A stretch of 35,710 nucleotides of DNA from an uncultured Rhodospirillales bacterium. GTDB taxonomy: Bacteria > Pseudomonadota > Alphaproteobacteria > Rhodospirillales > CAJXLG01. The position numbers and the translations under genes are program-made. The stretch spans positions 1 through 35,710 of the forward strand of contig CAJXLG010000005.1 in the NCBI GenBank assembly GCA_913055885.1. The letters are read 5' to 3'. The first letter of the stretch is position 1. Every line of letters starts with the position of its first letter. The notes under the pieces were generated by a model that did not search any database, was not told where the DNA came from, and saw only the letters and a list, made by a program, of their open reading frames with translations. This document shows, one piece after another, positions 32,373-35,710 of this stretch.

Positions 32373-33185
32373 TCACACGCCGGTATCGCCGCGCAGGCGG
32401 TCCAGGCGCAGGCGGTGGCGGCCGTCGGTGAGCCGCGCCGCCGCCGCCAGGGTCACGGCCAGCACGCCCAGGGCCGTGCCCGCGGCGATGAGGAAGACGA
32501 TCATGAGCTGGTAGCGCACCGCCTGGGTGGGGGGCACGCCGGCGAGAAGCTGCCCCGTCATCATGCCGGGGATGAAGACCAGCCCCATGGCCGACATGGC
32601 GTTCACCACCGGGATGAGGCCCGCCCCGGCCGCCGCCCGCACGGGCCCCGCCAGGGCCTGCCAGCGGTCGTGGCCCAGGGCCAGCCGGGCCTCGATGGCC
32701 GGGCGTTCGCGGATCACCTCGCCCGACAGCCGGTCCAGGGCGAGGCTCACGCCGTTCATGGCGTTGCCCAGGATCATGCCCAAAAGCGGCAGGGCATAGG
32801 CGGGATCGTACCAGGGATCGGCCTTGATCTGGGCCGTCAGGGCGAAGAGGGTGACGAGCAGCCCCGCCACGGTCATGGCCGAGGTGCCCAGCCCCAGGGT
32901 CCACCAGCCGGCGAACTTGTGGCCCTGCCGGGCGGCTGCCTCGCGCCCGGCGAAGCCCAGCATCACCGCCACGGCGAGCGCCGTCAGCCAGGGCGAGGCC
33001 ATCTCGAACAGCGCCTTGAGCACCAGGGCCATGACGGCGAGCTGGGCCGTGGCCCGCACGGCGGCGATGAACAGCCGGCCCGCCACGCCCAGGCGCAGCA
33101 CCAGGGCGAGCAGGCCGGTGAGGACCACCAGGCCGGCGGCCAGGGCCAGCTCCACCGGCCCCAGGACGATGTAGTCGGCGGTCAT
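32373..33185 (-). CDS. fetB: FetB-type ABC transporter permease (UPF0014)
   Basis: The 270 aa inner-membrane permease has about seven hydrophobic segments and family blocks AVRATAQLAVMALVL, YALPLLGMILGNAMNGVSLALDRL, and AMSAMGLVFIPGMMTGQLLAGVPPTQAVRYQLMIVFLIA. In E. coli FetAB exports iron and protects against peroxide stress. ATG 33185 overlaps the stop of the ATPase gene by four bases (ATGA), as expected for a transporter pair. Linkage with hemerythrin supports an iron role; the cargo is inferred. Confidence 0.92.
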   Translation of the reverse strand: MTADYIVLGPVELALAAGLVVLTGLLALVLRLGVAGRLFIAAVRATAQLAVMALVLKALFEMASPWLTALAVAVMLGFAGREAAARQGHKFAGWWTLGLGTSAMTVAGLLVTLFALTAQIKADPWYDPAYALPLLGMILGNAMNGVSLALDRLSGEVIRERPAIEARLALGHDRWQALAGPVRAAAGAGLIPVVNAMSAMGLVFIPGMMTGQLLAGVPPTQAVRYQLMIVFLIAAGTALGVLAVTLAAAARLTDGRHRLRLDRLRGDTGV

Positions 33186-33811
33186 GCCGGCGCCTCCACC
33201 CGGGACCGGGTATCGCTCGCCGTGGTGGCGGCGAGGGTGCCGTCGCGCAGGGTGAGCAGCCGGTCCGCGAGGTGGTCACGCTGGTGGACGTCGTGGGTGA
33301 CGAGCAGGATGCCGGCGCCCGCCGCCTGGTGGGCCTGGACGAGGGTGTCCACGGCGCCGGCGGCCTCCGGGTCGAGGCCGCTGGCCGGCTCGTCCAGGAG
33401 CAGGAAATCCGGCGCCTGGATCAGCAGGCGCACCAGGGCGAGGCGCTTGCGCTCGCCCGTGGAGAGCCGGCTCACGGCCCACGCCAGGGCGTCGTCGGGC
33501 AGGTGCAGGCGGGGCAGCAGGGCCCGGGCGGCATCGGTGTCGGCCATGTGCTCGCCCACGGTGGCGGCCCACCAGCCGGCGTCGGCGGCCAGATAGCCCA
33601 CCTGCCGCCGCCATTCCGGCGCGCTGAAGCGCTCGCGTTCAATACCGTCCAGGGTGACGGTGCCGCCGTTGGGCTCCAGGTCGGCGAGGGCGCGCAGGAT
33701 GAGGCTCTTGCCCGCGCCCGAGGGGCCGCTCAGGGCGATGCAGACCCCCCGCGCCACCGAAAGGCGCATGGGTCCCAGGTGGCGGATGGTGAGGTCGCGG
33801 GCCTCCAGCAT
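33182..33811 (-). CDS. fetA: FetA-type ABC transporter ATPase
   Basis: The 209 aa ATPase drives the FetB permease. It has Walker A GPSGAGKS (residues 29-36), a signature LSTGERKR (about 116-123, varying from LSGGQ), Walker B FLLLDEPASGLD and the switch histidine in LLVTHDVHQRDHL. ATG 33811 shares one base with the stop of the TPR gene (TGATG), so three genes are translated in a chain. The frame stays open upstream inside the TPR gene, but that is not coding. The C-terminal end is short, as in FetA. Confidence 0.9.
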   Translation of the reverse strand: MLEARDLTIRHLGPMRLSVARGVCIALSGPSGAGKSLILRALADLEPNGGTVTLDGIERERFSAPEWRRQVGYLAADAGWWAATVGEHMADTDAARALLPRLHLPDDALAWAVSRLSTGERKRLALVRLLIQAPDFLLLDEPASGLDPEAAGAVDTLVQAHQAAGAGILLVTHDVHQRDHLADRLLTLRDGTLAATTASDTRSRVEAPA

Positions 33812-34704
33812 CAGGCCGGTTGCTGGTTGCCCAGGGCCGCCCGCGCCTCGTCGGCGCGCTCCTTCAGGCCGGCGTGGTCGAGCAGGCTCACGGCCCGCTC
33901 CAGGTGGCGGCGGGCGCGCTCGGGATCGGCCTTGCGCTCCAGCCGGCCCAGGGCCAACAGGGTCTCGCCCTCGCCGCCCATATCCCCGGCTTCGTGGTAC
34001 AGCCGGGCGGCGGCGTCGAAGGCCTCGGTGGCGCCCGCCGCGTCGCCCAGGCCGAGCTGCATCTCGCCGAGCGCCGCCTGGGTGCGGGCGTGGTCCAGCA
34101 CGTCGCCGCACTCCACGAAGCGGTCCACGGCGGCCTCGTAATCCTCCAGGGCGGTGTCGGGCCGCTCGAGCATGCGATGAATGTCGCCGCGCGCCTTGAG
34201 GACGCGGGCCTCGCCGCAGGTGTCGTTGGCGTGGCGGTACAGGTTGATGGCCCGCGCCAGGAAGTCCTGGGCCGTGTCCTCCTCGCCGTTGGCCAGCCGC
34301 ACGTGGGCGAGCTGCGCCAGGGCGTAGGCCTCCCGCTCGCTGTCGCCAGCGGCGCGCAGCAGCTCACGCGCCCCCTCGAAGTAGGAGCGCGCCTCCACCT
34401 GATCCTTGCGGGCCAGGGCGAGGTCGCCCAGCCGGTTGAGGGCACGCCCCTGATCCACCTGGGCGCCCGCCTCGGCGAAGAGGGCGCGGCCCTCGATGTA
34501 GTGCTCGCGCGCTCTTTCCAGGTCGTTGTTGTGGAGCGCCGCTTCGCCGAGCGCCAGGTGGGTGTTGGCGGCGCCGTGTGGGTCGTCCGCTTCCTCGTAC
34601 AGGGCGCGCGCCCGCTCGTAGGCATCGCGGGCGGCCTCCCAGTCCCCGGCCTGGGCCAGGCGCTCCGCCTGGTCGAAGGTCTCGTCGGCGCGCGTCCGGG
34701 CCAT
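33811..34704 (-). CDS. Tetratricopeptide-repeat protein leading the fetAB operon
   Basis: The 297 aa product consists almost entirely of TPR helices, about seven repeats of roughly 40 residues of the type ALNRLGDLALARKDQVEARSYFEGARELLRAAGD. No signal peptide or membrane helix is seen, so it is a cytosolic scaffold. ATG 34704 has GGGAGG six bases upstream; the frame extends further but the TPR array starts here. It has its own predicted promoter, and its stop overlaps fetA by one base. A link of a TPR protein to FetAB is not one I know; its partner may be the transporter, hemerythrin or the phosphatase. Confidence 0.85.
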   Translation of the reverse strand: MARTRADETFDQAERLAQAGDWEAARDAYERARALYEEADDPHGAANTHLALGEAALHNNDLERAREHYIEGRALFAEAGAQVDQGRALNRLGDLALARKDQVEARSYFEGARELLRAAGDSEREAYALAQLAHVRLANGEEDTAQDFLARAINLYRHANDTCGEARVLKARGDIHRMLERPDTALEDYEAAVDRFVECGDVLDHARTQAALGEMQLGLGDAAGATEAFDAAARLYHEAGDMGGEGETLLALGRLERKADPERARRHLERAVSLLDHAGLKERADEARAALGNQQPA

Positions 34705-34754
34705 GATCGCCTCCCGCTTCCAGAAGAATCGGCTGTTCGAGCCCCTTACGCCAA

Positions 34755-34783
34755 AGTGTACCGCGTCGGGGCAGCATGGTAAA
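34755..34783 (-). promoter_or_regulatory. Predicted promoter of the TPR-fetAB operon
   Basis: Read on the minus strand, TTTACC (34783-34778), a 17-bp spacer and TACACT (34760-34755) form a fair sigma70-type promoter. Transcription would start near 34748 and give a leader of about 44 bases. It lies back to back with the promoter of the pentapeptide gene without overlap. Confidence 0.55.
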
Positions 34784-34797
34784 CGGCGGCGCGGGCA

Positions 34798-34826
34798 TTG
34801 GCGCGTGGCGGCGGGCATCCTATGAT
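34798..34826 (+). promoter_or_regulatory. Predicted promoter of the pentapeptide-repeat gene
   Basis: TTGGCG (34798-34803), a 17-bp spacer and TATGAT (34821-34826) match the sigma70 pattern well. Transcription would start near 34833, followed by the ribosome site AGGAGG (34845-34850). Confidence 0.65.
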
Positions 34827-34860
34827 GCCCCGGCGACAATGCCGAGGAGGTCTTGCCACC

Positions 34861-35370
34861 ATGCCCCTTACCCGCCGCCGTCTCCTCGCCGCGCTGGCCG
34901 GGCTCGCCACGGCGGGCGCCGCGGGGCGCGCCCGTGCCGACTGTTCCGACCCGCCCCTGCCCGCCGTGAACTGGCGCAAGTGCCTGCATTCCGGCCGCGA
35001 CCTGGAAGGGGCCAATCTGGCGGGGGCGAATCTGCGCGAGGCGGACCTGTCGCGCGCCAACCTGGAAAAGGCCGACCTGTCCGGCGTGGACGCCTATAGC
35101 GCCCGCTTCACCAGCGCCTCCATGAAAAAGGCCACACTCGACGGCGGCAATTTCGAGGAGGCGGACTTCACGGGCGTGGCCCTCACGGGCGCCTCTCTCG
35201 TCGGCACCAACCTGCGGCGGGCCACCCTGTACAACGCGGACCTCACGAACGCCGACCTCACCGACGCCAGCCTGGGCGAAGCCGATACCCAGAATGCCGT
35301 CTTCTCCGGCGCCACGTGGACGGACGGCAATTACGAATGCCGGGAAGGGTCCGTGGGGAGCTGCGGATGA
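34861..35370 (+). CDS. Exported pentapeptide-repeat protein
   Basis: The 169 aa product has a signal sequence with RRR near the start ([24 protein letters not shown], to about residue 27), possibly a Tat leader. A Cys-containing segment ([19 protein letters not shown]) follows, and then about 18 A(D/N)LxX pentapeptides such as [25 protein letters not shown]. These form a right-handed beta-helix. A second Cys pair ([12 protein letters not shown]) ends the protein and may form disulfides in the periplasm. Its stop overlaps the radical SAM gene by four bases (ATGA). Function not known. Confidence 0.88.
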   Translation: MPLTRRRLLAALAGLATAGAAGRARADCSDPPLPAVNWRKCLHSGRDLEGANLAGANLREADLSRANLEKADLSGVDAYSARFTSASMKKATLDGGNFEEADFTGVALTGASLVGTNLRRATLYNADLTNADLTDASLGEADTQNAVFSGATWTDGNYECREGSVGSCG

Positions 35371-35693
35371 ACGGTCGCCTGCCCGGTGCCGGCCGCGGCG
35401 CCGTGACGGATGTTGCCAGCCGGTTCGACACCCTGGTGCGCGAGCCGGACGCGCCGCCGGAGGGGCGCGCCACGGAGGTGCACGAGGAAACGGCCAAGAG
35501 CATCATCAGCCGCAACACCTCGCCCGACGTCCCCTTCGACCGCTCCCTGAACCCATATGCCGGGTGCGAACATGGCTGCGTCTACTGTTACGCCGTGCAG
35601 CCCCCGGAGATCGCCAAGCGGCGCTATCGCGAACACGACCCGGACGACCCGTTCCTGATCCGGCCGGCCGGTAGCCAGCGCCGGACCGGGTGA
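35367..35693 (+). pseudogene. Truncated or chimeric PA0069-like radical SAM gene
   Basis: The 108 aa product begins like PA0069-family radical SAM proteins: [15 protein letters not shown], then [31 protein letters not shown] with the CxxxCxxC iron-sulfur set at Cys67, Cys71 and Cys74. Family members continue with about 250-300 further residues starting ARPTHAYLG; here the sequence switches directly after CYA to an unrelated-looking tail ([20 protein letters not shown]) and stops. Neither other frame restores the family sequence. It looks like a deletion, a rearranged copy or an assembly joint, as the window ends 17 bases later. ATG 35367 overlaps the preceding stop. If expressed, it would bind a cluster but lack the radical SAM barrel. 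Confidence 0.6.
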
Positions 35694-35710
35694 AGCGCGA
35701 TCCATCCGGG

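Overview
The window is very GC-rich, densely coding DNA from what looks like an alphaproteobacterium, probably Rhodospirillales-like. This is inferred from the RHH_4-type ribbon-helix-helix protein, the style of DapB, HslV and NADP-isocitrate dehydrogenase, and the many ATGA, GTGA and TGATG gene junctions. No rRNA, tRNA, CRISPR array, transposase gene or phage gene was recognised. Most of the content is chromosomal housekeeping genes with several accessory cassettes between them.

Layout. (1) 1-4746: a tandem glycine riboswitch followed by the glycine cleavage operon gcvT-gcvH-gcvPA-gcvPB, with the P-protein split in two. (2) 4769-7222: a sulfotransferase-like gene, an alpha/beta hydrolase, a ribbon-helix-helix protein and an Mth938-like protein. 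(3) 7242-8902: an autoregulated, probably leaderless arsR-arsP-thioredoxin cassette, with a convergent c-type cytochrome at 8941-9423. (4) 9565-16107: hslV-hslU, an Rpn/YhgA-type nuclease gene, dapB, ubiD and pmbA. (5) 16128-18065: a DUF4197 lipoprotein-like or Tat-exported protein, divergent from an orphan periplasmic sugar-binding-type protein whose promoter is flanked by an 11-bp inverted repeat. (6) 18248-20230: a three-gene cassette (one-helix membrane peptide, small soluble DUF5395-like protein, YeiH-type transporter) closed by a strong terminator. (7) 20294-22183: an orphan sensor histidine kinase on the minus strand. (8) 22418-22818: two tandemly duplicated 56-57 aa genes of unknown function. 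(9) 22905-27922, minus strand: a DksA/TraR-like gene leading hypA-hypB-hypF'-hypC-hypD-hypE, in which HypF consists only of its carboxy-terminal Kae1-like domain. A cytochrome b gene diverges from it. (10) 28764-30702: a LOG-family protein and icd. (11) 30866-34704: a small secreted protein, then on the minus strand a likely operon of TPR protein, FetA, FetB, bacteriohemerythrin and a dual-specificity-type phosphatase. (12) 34861-35693: a pentapeptide-repeat protein overlapping a PA0069-like radical SAM gene that loses its family sequence just after the iron-sulfur cysteines.

How the genes fit together. The gcv operon breaks down glycine under direct glycine sensing. The hyp genes build the NiFe(CN)2CO site of a hydrogenase that is not encoded in this window. 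The FetAB-hemerythrin cluster points to iron handling or diiron oxygen sensing. The arsR cassette points to export of an organoarsenical or metal-like toxicant. The least explained items are the small-subunit/YeiH cassette, the paired 56-57 aa genes, the DksA-like leader gene of the hyp operon, the widely spaced inverted repeat before the orphan binding protein, and the broken radical SAM gene. Function calls come from motif recognition only; no database search was run.
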